Shown in pieces: positions 35,056-43,098 of a DNA stretch of 46,272 bases. The stretch's first letter is position 1, and each line of letters opens with the position of its first letter. The DNA is taken from positions 1 through 46,272 of the forward strand of contig SBGR01000053.1 of assembly GCA_006226545.1 (NCBI GenBank), in the 5' to 3' direction. A model generated the notes under the pieces. That model did no database searches, was not told the DNA's origin, and saw only the letters and a program-made list of their open reading frames with translations. The stretch is from Bacteroidota bacterium (GTDB lineage Bacteria > Bacteroidota > Bacteroidia > UBA8524). A program made the translations under genes and the position numbers.

Positions 35056-35478
35056 TTAGAATGTCAGTCCCGCAGCAATTAATGAAATCAAAATTACCGT
35101 CAAGACTACGGTTCCGATACCATTGAAAATTGAGATTTGCCACTCAATTTCCTTTCTCTTCGTCCAAACGTAGTAACCTATTCCGGTACAGAATAACGCT
35201 ATTATTACTCCGCCCCATTCAAAGAAAAACGGTAGCGAATAAGAAGGCGCGAGCAAAAGAATCGTCCCTGTCCAAATCCCAATTTGAATAGTCTTTTTAT
35301 TCTTTTCAACGTCCAACAGAGAAAAGGTCGAAACAATGGCAAATGGTAAGAAAAGAAGTCCCGCAAACAGAATATAGTATGGCATCATTCCGCCTTCCTT
35401 AAAAGCCCAAATCGAAATTATTGTCATTGAAACAATGATTCCAATTATCTGATAATAGCTTAAATACCTGTTTGTCAT
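35056..35478 (-). CDS. Multi-pass membrane protein of unknown function
   Basis: 140 aa with about four to five hydrophobic helices (8-25, 30-48, 66-82, 87-106 and 119-138) and short charged loops (DVEKNKKT, WTKRKEIEW). No recognised family. It is a single gene flanked on both sides by degenerate inverted-repeat spacers, as in a gene cassette. Confidence 0.55.
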   Translation of the reverse strand: MTNRYLSYYQIIGIIVSMTIISIWAFKEGGMMPYYILFAGLLFLPFAIVSTFSLLDVEKNKKTIQIGIWTGTILLLAPSYSLPFFFEWGGVIIALFCTGIGYYVWTKRKEIEWQISIFNGIGTVVLTVILISLIAAGLTF

Positions 35479-35489
35479 TATTTAATGTA

Positions 35490-35596
35490 CTACGACAGTT
35501 CGCCGCGCTGGTTTTAATCCCAACAACAAGTCTAAGCAAGTTCGTCTGGACGTTTAGGGAAATGACTTGCTACTTTACATAGGAGCAAGGTGTTGG
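35490..35596. repeat. Degenerate inverted-repeat spacer
   Basis: The left arm ctggttttaatcccaacaac and right arm gtgttggggccag are imperfectly inverted (CTGG…CCCAACAxC on both), with agcaag/cttgct pairing inside. Confidence 0.4.
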
Positions 35597-35607
35597 GGCC
35601 AGCCATT

Positions 35608-35943
35608 TCAATTCTTCAATATTTCAGCGATTTGTAATTTCAATAGAGGAAGTTCTCGTATAATGATTGTCCAGATTATTTCGTCAGAAATATTATCGTA
35701 GCTATGAATGATTCGATTTCTCGTTCCAATAATATTCCGGGCGTTTAGTATTTCAAATTCCAGGTCTTCCCGTAGTATTCTACCAACTGCTTCGCCGATA
35801 ATTTCAATATTTCGCTCTACGGCCTTCTTCGTTTTTAGATCTTTCTGGTACTGAATAAAATCTTTTTGTTCTCCGATAAAATCAGAGATCTCGTCTATGC
35901 TCTGCTCTATATCCAAAAGCCAGGATTGAATTTTAAGATTCAT
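35608..35943 (-). CDS. HepT-like toxin (DUF86)
   Basis: 111 aa all-helical HEPN-fold protein. The RX4-6H catalytic motif is present as RNRIIHSY (75-82), with the family lead-in NIIGTRN. In characterised MntA/HepT modules the nuclease-like toxin is neutralised by AMPylation of a tyrosine near this motif (Tyr82 is the candidate). It overlaps the antitoxin gene by 11 bp, with the antitoxin first. Confidence 0.88.
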   Translation of the reverse strand: MNLKIQSWLLDIEQSIDEISDFIGEQKDFIQYQKDLKTKKAVERNIEIIGEAVGRILREDLEFEILNARNIIGTRNRIIHSYDNISDEIIWTIIIRELPLLKLQIAEILKN

Positions 35944-36241
35944 AAATTTTGACTTTTGAATTTTCTAATTCCTGTCGAAATATTCTATTTCGTATTGCGC
36001 GAGCTTCGATTAAATCTACTTGCCTTTTGAAAATGGCCTCAAGCCTATTTTTTAAATTGAAGTAAAGATCTGTGTATTTAATGGGGTCGTTTTCATTAAA
36101 GTCAACTACCAAATCAATGTCAGATTTATCATTGAAGTCATTTCTCGTGATTGAGCCAAATGCAAACAACGACTTGACCTTGCTGGCTTCGCAAAGCTTC
36201 AAAATCTCGTTTGTTCTTAATTGGTCAATTCCCATATTCAA
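35933..36241 (-). CDS. MntA-like minimal nucleotidyltransferase antitoxin
   Basis: 102 aa. The nucleotidyltransferase core is FGSITRNDFNDKSDIDLVVD (28-47), matching GSx10DxD with Asp41 and Asp43 as metal ligands. By family it AMPylates the HepT partner. It is the first gene of the bicistronic module, and a palindromic spacer separates it from the next gene upstream. Confidence 0.9.
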   Translation of the reverse strand: MNMGIDQLRTNEILKLCEASKVKSLFAFGSITRNDFNDKSDIDLVVDFNENDPIKYTDLYFNLKNRLEAIFKRQVDLIEARAIRNRIFRQELENSKVKIYES

Positions 36242-36282
36242 ATTTAATACTTTCTATTTTACTGTGAGAAAGTAAGGTTGGT

Positions 36283-36385
36283 CTAACGTTTTGCAGCTTC
36301 CGAAGAGCTTGACTTTTACAACAAAACTGTCTTTGGAAAAGAAACCCTGCATATTGGGTAGGTGTTGATATGGGCTTCCCTTCTG
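36283..36385. repeat. Degenerate palindromic spacer
   Basis: Starts gtctaacgttttgcag and ends ctgcatattgggtaggtgttgat; the only clear pairing is tgcag/ctgca with loosely inverted TAAC/GTTG ends. gtctaac fits RYYYAAC of integron attC sites, while the far end does not fit GTTRRRY. Confidence 0.35.
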
Positions 36386-36394
36386 TCCATTGAG

Positions 36395-36919
36395 TTAAAA
36401 TTTGTCTTTATTCTTCCTTACAAATTCAATATTCAGCGCGTTCAAGTCGTCTTCATAACTAAAAAACTTTTGATCAAGTTCTTCCCAAACAACCTCCGCC
36501 GTTTCTTGGATTTGACTAATTACATCTTGTCGTTCTGTTCTATCTTCCGGAACATTACTATTTGGAAATTGGTCAATTGCTTTTTTCAAAATATCAGCTG
36601 TTTTGTTTGCTCCAATTGTTTTCAGAGACTGAACCGTCTGGTGCGCAAAGTCGCCACTAGCGTTAAAAAAATATTGACTAAATCCCCCATTATTCACTTC
36701 CCTCTCCAAACATTGATTGTAGTAAAATAGTTTCTGCGCATCCGTCAGACTTTCCATTTCCTCTCCATAGGAACAAAGTTCACCTATGAAATTATCTAAT
36801 TGGATTATGCTACCGTTTATATCGTCAGAAGTTAGCAGTTTTTCCAAGTCGAACTTTTGGTTCTCCGAGTTTTGGTCTGATTTGTCAGAACCACCAAATA
36901 GCTTTTTAAATAGGCTCAT
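36395..36919 (-). CDS. DMP19/DUF4375 family protein
   Basis: 174 aa cytoplasmic, mostly helical. The family signature is NQCLEREVNNGGFSQYFFNASG, followed by TVQSLKTIGANKTADILKKA. DMP19 in Neisseria is a DNA-mimic protein, but most family members are uncharacterised and the acidic surface cannot be judged here. Single gene with spacers on both sides. Confidence 0.82.
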   Translation of the reverse strand: MSLFKKLFGGSDKSDQNSENQKFDLEKLLTSDDINGSIIQLDNFIGELCSYGEEMESLTDAQKLFYYNQCLEREVNNGGFSQYFFNASGDFAHQTVQSLKTIGANKTADILKKAIDQFPNSNVPEDRTERQDVISQIQETAEVVWEELDQKFFSYEDDLNALNIEFVRKNKDKF

Positions 36920-36939
36920 TGTCTGTTGTCGGCTTTAGG

Positions 36940-37080
36940 GGTGCCCATAACGGTCCCCGTGCTGGCGCCGAGCGATTTCACGTAGAAAAGCTAGCTTGGA
37001 TCCGTACGTACGGGACTAAATTAGGTATTTCTCTAGAGTTTGAAAACAGGAATGAAGCCTAGTAATAGCCCGGTGTTGGG
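36940..37080. repeat. Degenerate palindromic spacer
   Basis: Begins gcccataacggtccccgtgct and ends agcccggtgttgggt; the two ends are loosely inverted (CCCATAACGG versus CCCAACACCGG). gttgggt fits GTTRRRY. There is no coding sequence in it. Confidence 0.4.
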
Positions 37081-37086
37081 TAATGT

Positions 37087-38382
37087 TTATTTGATAAAGT
37101 TCTCAATCTGTTCATTACTTTTCAGTGAATACTTGTATGGCTTTGTTGATTTGTCTTCCACAATCAGACCAAGTTTTATAAGTTCATTTAAATCCTTGCT
37201 TGCTGTCTGCCGCACGATGTCGTGTTTTTGGCTGTATGAGTTTAAAGTAATCGTGTTTTTATTTTTTAAGTATAAGTAACCTATAACATCGGATTGCCGT
37301 TTGTTTAAACCTTTATCTAATAATTCATATGCTACGAGGTTTGCTTTTTTTCTTTCTTCAAGCTTTTTATCCCTATAACTTATCAATTTTTCAAAGGCTA
37401 TTCGAATATTCTTAAGGGAATAAGATATAAAATAGTTTAGATCGTTATCGTCCTTTTCAGTTTTAAGAAAAGCCTTATCATATTGAGTTCGTGACTCAAG
37501 AATTACCCTAGAGATCGAAATATTTTTTACTAAAGCGTATCCTTTCTTTAGTAAATACCAATAAAATAATGCTCTTGCTGTTCTCCCGTTTCCATCTTTG
37601 AATGGGTGAATAAAACCAATCATAAAGTGGATTATAGAAGCCTTTATAATTGGATGAATAAATTTCTCATCATTATTGATGAAAATACAAAGTTCACCCA
37701 TCAATGATTCAACCTCTTTCCAATCTGGCGGAATATGCGCTATTTCTCCATCCACATGATCGGTAACGAATACTTCCCCCTTTCTAAAATCGCCAGAATA
37801 TTTTTCCGCATCTGTGTTGGCCGTCATGATTTTGTGCAACTCAATGATAATGTTAAAATCCAGCGGAGAACTTACGTATTCGGTAATATATTCAATAGCC
37901 CTTAGGTTATTGAATATCATTTGTTCTGATTCATTTCGAGGAATTCTACCTGATTTTAGCATATCCCTCGCTACTTCTGTGGTGGTTGCCGCACCCTCTA
38001 CCTGGGAAGAAGCTACGGCTTCTTCGAGAAGAGAATTTTTAAAGAATTCAATTCTATCAGATCGTAAAATGGGATTTTGGTGCAAGCCGCCCATGAGTTT
38101 CAAATCAAAGTCATGAAGATTCTTGCTGACAAAGGAGGGTATATAGTACTTAAACCTATAATCACCGAAAGCTAGAATCTCATATTTAGTAGTTCTGTAT
38201 GATTTTATAAGATTCCAAGTTTCTTCTGGGCTGTCAAATGGTGAATCTTTTCGGTACTTTATGTCGTCATAGTAAAAATACCTTTCGTCAGATTTGTCCA
38301 AAAAAGGTTCGAAATCACCTTTCCATATTTTTTCAAATAGCTCTGGATCAAATTTAAATTCCGGAGGCGATTCTATTTTCAT
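37087..38382 (-). CDS. Fic family AMP-transferase-like protein (class II, with wHTH)
   Basis: 431 aa. An N-terminal Fic_N-like region carries the inhibitory helix motif SSQVEG (125-130), which fits [S/T]xxxE[G/N], so this is a class II self-inhibited Fic. The catalytic loop HPFKDGNGRTAR (259-270) is complete, with His259. A C-terminal winged helix (about 370-431, VIGYLYLKNKNTITL, KHDIVRQTASKDLNELIKLG) suggests DNA binding. By family it AMPylates protein hydroxyls; the target is unknown. Single gene between palindromic spacers. Confidence 0.92.
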   Translation of the reverse strand: MKIESPPEFKFDPELFEKIWKGDFEPFLDKSDERYFYYDDIKYRKDSPFDSPEETWNLIKSYRTTKYEILAFGDYRFKYYIPSFVSKNLHDFDLKLMGGLHQNPILRSDRIEFFKNSLLEEAVASSQVEGAATTTEVARDMLKSGRIPRNESEQMIFNNLRAIEYITEYVSSPLDFNIIIELHKIMTANTDAEKYSGDFRKGEVFVTDHVDGEIAHIPPDWKEVESLMGELCIFINNDEKFIHPIIKASIIHFMIGFIHPFKDGNGRTARALFYWYLLKKGYALVKNISISRVILESRTQYDKAFLKTEKDDNDLNYFISYSLKNIRIAFEKLISYRDKKLEERKKANLVAYELLDKGLNKRQSDVIGYLYLKNKNTITLNSYSQKHDIVRQTASKDLNELIKLGLIVEDKSTKPYKYSLKSNEQIENFIK

Positions 38383-38466
38383 GTCAACATTGTTAAATTG
38401 TCGTGCAAATTTAACAATAGTATTTAATCAGAGCAAGTTTATTAAATATTGCCCAACGGTTCTCAG

Positions 38467-38572
38467 CTATACGCAGGCAGGGATTTTAACCACTGAACTT
38501 CCTACGAAGAACTGAACTTCAAATATAGCACTTTTCTGTCCTACGAAGCACGAACCCCCTGCTTGCGTATAG
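38467..38572. repeat. Palindromic element, 16-bp inverted arms
   Basis: Arm ctatacgcaggcaggg (38467-38482) and arm ccctgcttgcgtatag (38557-38572) are inverted with one mismatch around a 74-bp centre. The centre contains direct repeats tcctacgaag (38500, 38539) and actgaacttc (38492, 38511). Outside the arms are gcccaacgg (left) and gttataagc (right). Confidence 0.75.
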
Positions 38573-38577
38573 GTGAT

Positions 38578-38592
38578 GTTATAAGCAGGCCT
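38578..38592 (+). repeat. Left 15-bp inverted end of the RND block
   Basis: gttataagcaggcct matches the reverse complement of 46167-46181 at 14 of 15 positions. Confidence 0.6.
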
Positions 38593-38714
38593 TCTGTCTG
38601 TCGAGGTTGTTAAGTCCTTGTCTGCTGTGATTTTCGCTGTCATTGTCGAGTTGCGAATGAGTCTGTTTGTGTCGGCTGTAGGTAGCGGCTTTAAAAATTT
38701 TAGAAGGGAAGGAA

Positions 38715-38732
38715 ATTTTAAAAAATAATTTT
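38715..38732 (+). repeat. 18-bp AT-rich motif, inverted copy at 45974-45991
   Basis: attttaaaaaataatttt is the exact reverse complement of 45974-45991. In both flanks it is preceded, 11-13 bp away, by tttaaaaatttt. Confidence 0.65.
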
Positions 38733-38760
38733 TACTCACTTTATTATTTGACTTTTATTG

Positions 38761-38862
38761 GTGTTCGTGAATGCTTTGCATTTCTTTGGGTGGTAAAGGC
38801 GTAAGCTCTTTTGCAATTTTTGGTCTGTGCGTTGGCTTGTGCGAAACGAAGTTCACGAACAC
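38761..38862. repeat. Inverted repeat next to the RND gene end
   Basis: gtgttcgtga (38761-38770) and tcacgaacac (38853-38862) are perfect inverted arms around 82 bp. The downstream flank of the pump gene. Confidence 0.6.
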
Positions 38863-38914
38863 TATAAATAAGCAATAGTGAGTAATTGCAAATGTGCTTA
38901 CACCTGTGAGATGG

Positions 38915-41900
38915 CTAATTTCTTCTGTTCAATTTCTCTTTGGCTGTGTCAACTAAATAATAGACCATTGGCACTAAAAACACAGTCAAAATTAATGAGG
39001 AAAGAAGTCCTCCAATGATTACCCAAGCAAGTCCGTTTTTCCATTCTGCTGCTGTTCCTGTTGCCATTGCAATGGGAAGCATACCAACAACCATTGAAAG
39101 AGTTGTCATCAGGATTGGTCGCATACGACCTTTTCCTGCAATGATTAAGGCTTCTTTAAAATGTTTGCCTTCTGCTTTTAATTGATTGGTGAAATCCACA
39201 ATTAGAATAGCATTTTTTACCACTAATCCCATTAGCATAATTAAACCCAACAAGGCAAATAAACTCAAATTGCTTAACGACAAATTCAAAGCGAAAAAAG
39301 CCCCAATTGCAGCAACTGGTATAGAAAACAAAACTACAAATGGATAAACAAAACTGTCATACAGTGCTACCATAATCAGGTAAATCAGCAAAAAAGAAAT
39401 GAGTAAAACGGATCCTAATGCTCCAAAACTATCATTCTGTCTTTTGATGTCACTTCCCCAAGTCATTTGTATGCCATTTGGCAATGGTTTTTCTTTTAGA
39501 TATGCTACTACATCATCAGCAACAGTTCCTGAAGGTCTGCCTAAAGCATCTGATGTGAGGGTAACTGCTGGTTGTCGGTCTTTCCTTTCTAATAAGGAAG
39601 GGGAATTGTCCTGCTCAACAGTTGCAAATTGTGAAACTTCAACTGGTATCCCCATTGGGTTAATGATAGAAAGTTGTTGAACATCTTCAAAATTTTGTCG
39701 GCTAAATTCATCTAACCAAATTCGCACAGGATATTCCGTTCCGTTTTCGGTTAGGGTCGCATCATCATTTCCTGTAAAGGCAGTTCTTAAGTTTAATCCA
39801 ACATAAGCGGTTGTTAAACCCAATCGTTGCATTTTATCTTTGTCGGGAATTATTTTGTATTCGGGATTACCTGCTTCAACGGATAAGCGAACATTATCCG
39901 CACCTGGAATTTTTTCGATTACCGTTTTCAATTCATCGCCTGTTTTCATCACCAAATCCAAATTGCTACCGCTTAACGTAATTTCGATTGGTGCTGAACG
40001 TGGAATTAAACCCAAAGCCGCCATTGAATAATTGATACTCGGAAATTTTGACTTTAGTTCTTCCCGAAGATTTTTCATAAATGTTTCGGTAGGCAAATTA
40101 TTCAATTCCTTTTTGGATTTTAGTTGAATTGTAAATTCAGTTTTATTTGCTGAACCTACACCCAAACTTCCAATGCCTGTGCTTGGTCCGCCAATATTGC
40201 TGAATACTGTTGCTACTTCGGGTTGTTGAATAATGTATGTTTCAATCTTTTGAGCAATTAAATTGTTTTGATGTATAGAGGTGGACTTATCAAATTCTAA
40301 TGCCATTCTAAATTTACCTTGATCGCCTGTTGATATTAATTCTTTACCAATAATTCCTTGTTTCATAATACCTAAAGTCATTGCAAAAAGCATAAGAACG
40401 ATACCTGTAAAAGCTAATTTATGGCTCAATACCCATTCTAATCTTCGACCATACCATTCATTAAAGTTTTCCAATTGAACTTCAAACCAGAGCAAAAAGC
40501 GATTGAACAAGTTAGTAGGTTGTAAATCTTCTTTTTTGCCAATACGAGAAGCCATCCAAGGGGTCAATGTAAAACCAACCAATAAACTAGTGAGAGTAGA
40601 AGTTACTACCACAACCGAAAACTGCTTGAGCATATCAGCAACAAACACTTGTAGAAAAAGAATAGGCAAGAAAACCACAACGTCAACCAAGGTGATGGAT
40701 AATGCAGCAAAGCCAATTTCCATTCGGCCATCCAATGCAGCAGATCGTTTGTCTTTTCCTTTATCTAAGTGCTTTTGAATGTTTTCTAAAACTACGGTAG
40801 CATCATCTACCAAAATACCAATGATTAAAGACATTGCAAGCAAGGTCATTAAATTTAAGGTGTAACCCAAAAGCCACATCACAGCGAATGCGGTAACTAA
40901 AGACGTTGGAATTGCTACCAAAACGATTAAGGAATTTCTAAAACTTCGCAGAAATAAAAGCATCACTAACGACACCAATAACACCGCTAAGATTAAATCG
41001 AAAACAACGGAGTTAACGGCTGCAATCGTGTTATCGGTGCTATCGTCTGCAATAATAAATTTCACACCCGAACTGGCATTTTGTTGTTCGATAGATTGAA
41101 ATTTCTCCCGAACTGCTTTTGAAACATCTACTGCGTTTGCATCTCCTTGTTTTTTAAGCATTAATCCAATGCCGTTTTTACCGTTGTATCGACTGATGGA
41201 AGTCGTTTCTTTAATACCGTCAATAACATCTGCTATGTCTTTTATATAAACAGGACTTCCTAAAACTGGCATAGCGACTTGGACATTTTTAATATCCTCA
41301 ATAGATGCGAATTTTCCCGTTAAACGAACTGAATTACTTTCTTTTTCGGTTTGCACCTTTCCAGCAGGTAAGTCTAAGCCGGAACGATTAATTGTTTCAA
41401 CAACCTGAACCATTGAAATTTTATACAATTTCAGTTTGTCCTGATTTATTTTTACTTGTATTTCTCTTTCTTCTCCTCCTAAAACAGTAATCTCTGCAAC
41501 GCCTTTTATTTGTTGAATTTGTGGCAGATAATCATCTTTCATTTTTTGATAAAACTCGGTCGCAGACATATCACTTGTTGCACTGATAGACATTATCGGC
41601 AAATCATTTGGCGAAACTTTACTCATTACAGGACTTAAAATATCCTGTGGTAAATCTTTGCGAATGTTGTCAATGTAGCGTTGTGCGTCTTGCATTGATT
41701 TATCCAAATCTGTCCCATATTTCAGATTGGCTATGATGATAGAAGCATTGGGCAATGATTTTGTAACCAAGTAATCTACACCTTCTAAATTCGATAAAGC
41801 ATCTTCGATTTTTCGTGAAACGGATGTTTCTACTTCGTTTGGTTCGGCACCAGGGTAAACAGTTTTAATTACAATTACGGGCTGATTAAAGTCGGGCATT

Positions 41901-42007
41901 AACTCGTAACTCAAATTTTTATACCCGATAAATCCTAATAAAGTAAATACGCTGAAAAGCACTATTATCAGCGAAGGACGTTTGATTGATATTTCTGTAA
42001 TATTCAT
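38915..42007 (-). CDS. RND efflux pump inner-membrane subunit (AcrB/HAE1-like)
   Basis: 1030 aa proton-driven exporter, normal length for hydrophobe/amphiphile efflux-1 RND pumps. It has twelve TM helices with two large periplasmic loops. TM4 carries the proton-relay pair in IGILVDDATVVLENIQ (about residue 400), and the N-terminus ITEISIKRPSLIIVLFS is typical. There is no heavy-metal CzcA-type motif in TM4 (DFG), so organic substrates are more likely. Last gene of the tetR-lipoprotein-cupin-tolC-mfp-rnd operon; spacing to the MFP gene is 12 bp. Confidence 0.95.
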   Translation of the reverse strand: MNITEISIKRPSLIIVLFSVFTLLGFIGYKNLSYELMPDFNQPVIVIKTVYPGAEPNEVETSVSRKIEDALSNLEGVDYLVTKSLPNASIIIANLKYGTDLDKSMQDAQRYIDNIRKDLPQDILSPVMSKVSPNDLPIMSISATSDMSATEFYQKMKDDYLPQIQQIKGVAEITVLGGEEREIQVKINQDKLKLYKISMVQVVETINRSGLDLPAGKVQTEKESNSVRLTGKFASIEDIKNVQVAMPVLGSPVYIKDIADVIDGIKETTSISRYNGKNGIGLMLKKQGDANAVDVSKAVREKFQSIEQQNASSGVKFIIADDSTDNTIAAVNSVVFDLILAVLLVSLVMLLFLRSFRNSLIVLVAIPTSLVTAFAVMWLLGYTLNLMTLLAMSLIIGILVDDATVVLENIQKHLDKGKDKRSAALDGRMEIGFAALSITLVDVVVFLPILFLQVFVADMLKQFSVVVVTSTLTSLLVGFTLTPWMASRIGKKEDLQPTNLFNRFLLWFEVQLENFNEWYGRRLEWVLSHKLAFTGIVLMLFAMTLGIMKQGIIGKELISTGDQGKFRMALEFDKSTSIHQNNLIAQKIETYIIQQPEVATVFSNIGGPSTGIGSLGVGSANKTEFTIQLKSKKELNNLPTETFMKNLREELKSKFPSINYSMAALGLIPRSAPIEITLSGSNLDLVMKTGDELKTVIEKIPGADNVRLSVEAGNPEYKIIPDKDKMQRLGLTTAYVGLNLRTAFTGNDDATLTENGTEYPVRIWLDEFSRQNFEDVQQLSIINPMGIPVEVSQFATVEQDNSPSLLERKDRQPAVTLTSDALGRPSGTVADDVVAYLKEKPLPNGIQMTWGSDIKRQNDSFGALGSVLLISFLLIYLIMVALYDSFVYPFVVLFSIPVAAIGAFFALNLSLSNLSLFALLGLIMLMGLVVKNAILIVDFTNQLKAEGKHFKEALIIAGKGRMRPILMTTLSMVVGMLPIAMATGTAAEWKNGLAWVIIGGLLSSLILTVFLVPMVYYLVDTAKEKLNRRN

Positions 42008-42019
42008 TTTTCGCTGATT

Positions 42020-43090
42020 TTATTTAACAGTTACATTCGCCCCATCAAAAAGATTGATGAAGCCATTCGTTACAATTACATCACCTTCCTTTAATCCATT
42101 TGAAACAAATGCTTTGTTTTGTATCTTTTTTGAAATAGTGATTTTTTGCAAAATTGCTTTGCCATTTTTCACAACATAAACCTGTGGTTGGTTCTCTGTG
42201 CCTTGTATGGCAGATGAGGATATTACAATTCCCTTTCCTGACATTTCGCTTTTGAGTAGAACTTTGCCAAACATCCCAGATTTTATTTTCAAGTCCGATG
42301 TGTTATTTACCATAAACTGAACAGGAAAACTACTGCCCATATTGGCTTTACTGCCAATCATAGTAGTTTTTCCAGTCAATAGAATTTCAGAATAGGCATC
42401 TGCCGTAAGCGAATAGCTTTGATTTAATTTGAACTGGCTTAAATCTTTTTCGGGAACATTTACGGTGAATTTTAAAGTTGTAATTTCCGTAATTTGAAGC
42501 AATGGAACGCCCGGTGCAGCAAAAGCTCCTTCTTCACTTAATTTAGCAGTTACCACTCCGCTATAAGGAGCTCTAATAGTGGTTTTGCTTATCTGCTCTA
42601 ACAAAGTTGCTTTTTGAACTTTTGCAGATTTCAAACCTAATTCCGCCTTTTCCAATTGAACTCCTTGAATGGCATCTGCTTCAGCCAAAATGGTATAGCG
42701 GTTTACATCTGCTTCCAATCCTTCTATTTGCACTTCAATAGTTTGCAGTTGCAATTTCAGCAATGAATTATTCAATTGAATTAAAGTTTGACCTTTACTT
42801 ACAACACTTCCGACATCAACTAAAATGGTGTTAATTTTCCCTTGTAATTCGGCACTTATTTTTGTTTCCTTGTTGGGCTCAAATGTGCCTGAATAAGAGA
42901 ATTCTGCATTCACATTTTCGAGTTTCAATGTATCTACTTGAACATTAATAGCTTGTTCTTTATCGTATTGATACACTTTACTCTGCGTAATTTCTTTGTT
43001 GTTTTTCAACTTAATTACCACAATGGCAATTATCGCCAACGGTATGATGACGTATAGCACTTTTTTTAGGATTGATGATTTTGTATTCAT
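42020..43090 (-). CDS. RND periplasmic adaptor (membrane fusion protein)
   Basis: 356 aa. An N-terminal membrane anchor (about 9-25) is followed by the split barrel-sandwich (lipoyl-like) domain (NVDVGSVVSKGQTLIQLNNS and TIRAPYSGVVTAKLSEEGAF) around an alpha hairpin, then a beta-barrel and a membrane-proximal domain. It links the RND pump to the TolC channel. Eight bases separate it from the tolC-like gene upstream. Confidence 0.93.
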   Translation of the reverse strand: MNTKSSILKKVLYVIIPLAIIAIVVIKLKNNKEITQSKVYQYDKEQAINVQVDTLKLENVNAEFSYSGTFEPNKETKISAELQGKINTILVDVGSVVSKGQTLIQLNNSLLKLQLQTIEVQIEGLEADVNRYTILAEADAIQGVQLEKAELGLKSAKVQKATLLEQISKTTIRAPYSGVVTAKLSEEGAFAAPGVPLLQITEITTLKFTVNVPEKDLSQFKLNQSYSLTADAYSEILLTGKTTMIGSKANMGSSFPVQFMVNNTSDLKIKSGMFGKVLLKSEMSGKGIVISSSAIQGTENQPQVYVVKNGKAILQKITISKKIQNKAFVSNGLKEGDVIVTNGFINLFDGANVTVK

Positions 43091-43098
43091 TGTGATAA

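Larger units (their letters stand above)
38383..38914. other. 532-bp structured intergenic region between Fic and the RND pump
   Basis: No supported gene: a 90-codon minus-strand frame here runs through the palindromic element and is probably spurious. From left to right it holds a long inverted repeat (38467-38572), the 15-bp block end (38578-38592), an AT-rich pair (38687-38732) and a hairpin (38761-38862). Confidence 0.65.

Noticed and set aside
34801..35082. 93-aa plus-strand frame with GTG start
   Set aside because: No family features or clear ribosome binding site, and it overlaps the end of the better-supported minus-strand membrane protein gene.
35479..38583. True integron with attC sites
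   Set aside because: No spacer fits both RYYYAAC and GTTRRRY ends and no integrase is present, so only resemblance is claimed.
38467..38739. 90-aa minus-strand frame
   Set aside because: Runs through the palindromic element and the 15-bp block end; composition reflects those repeats.
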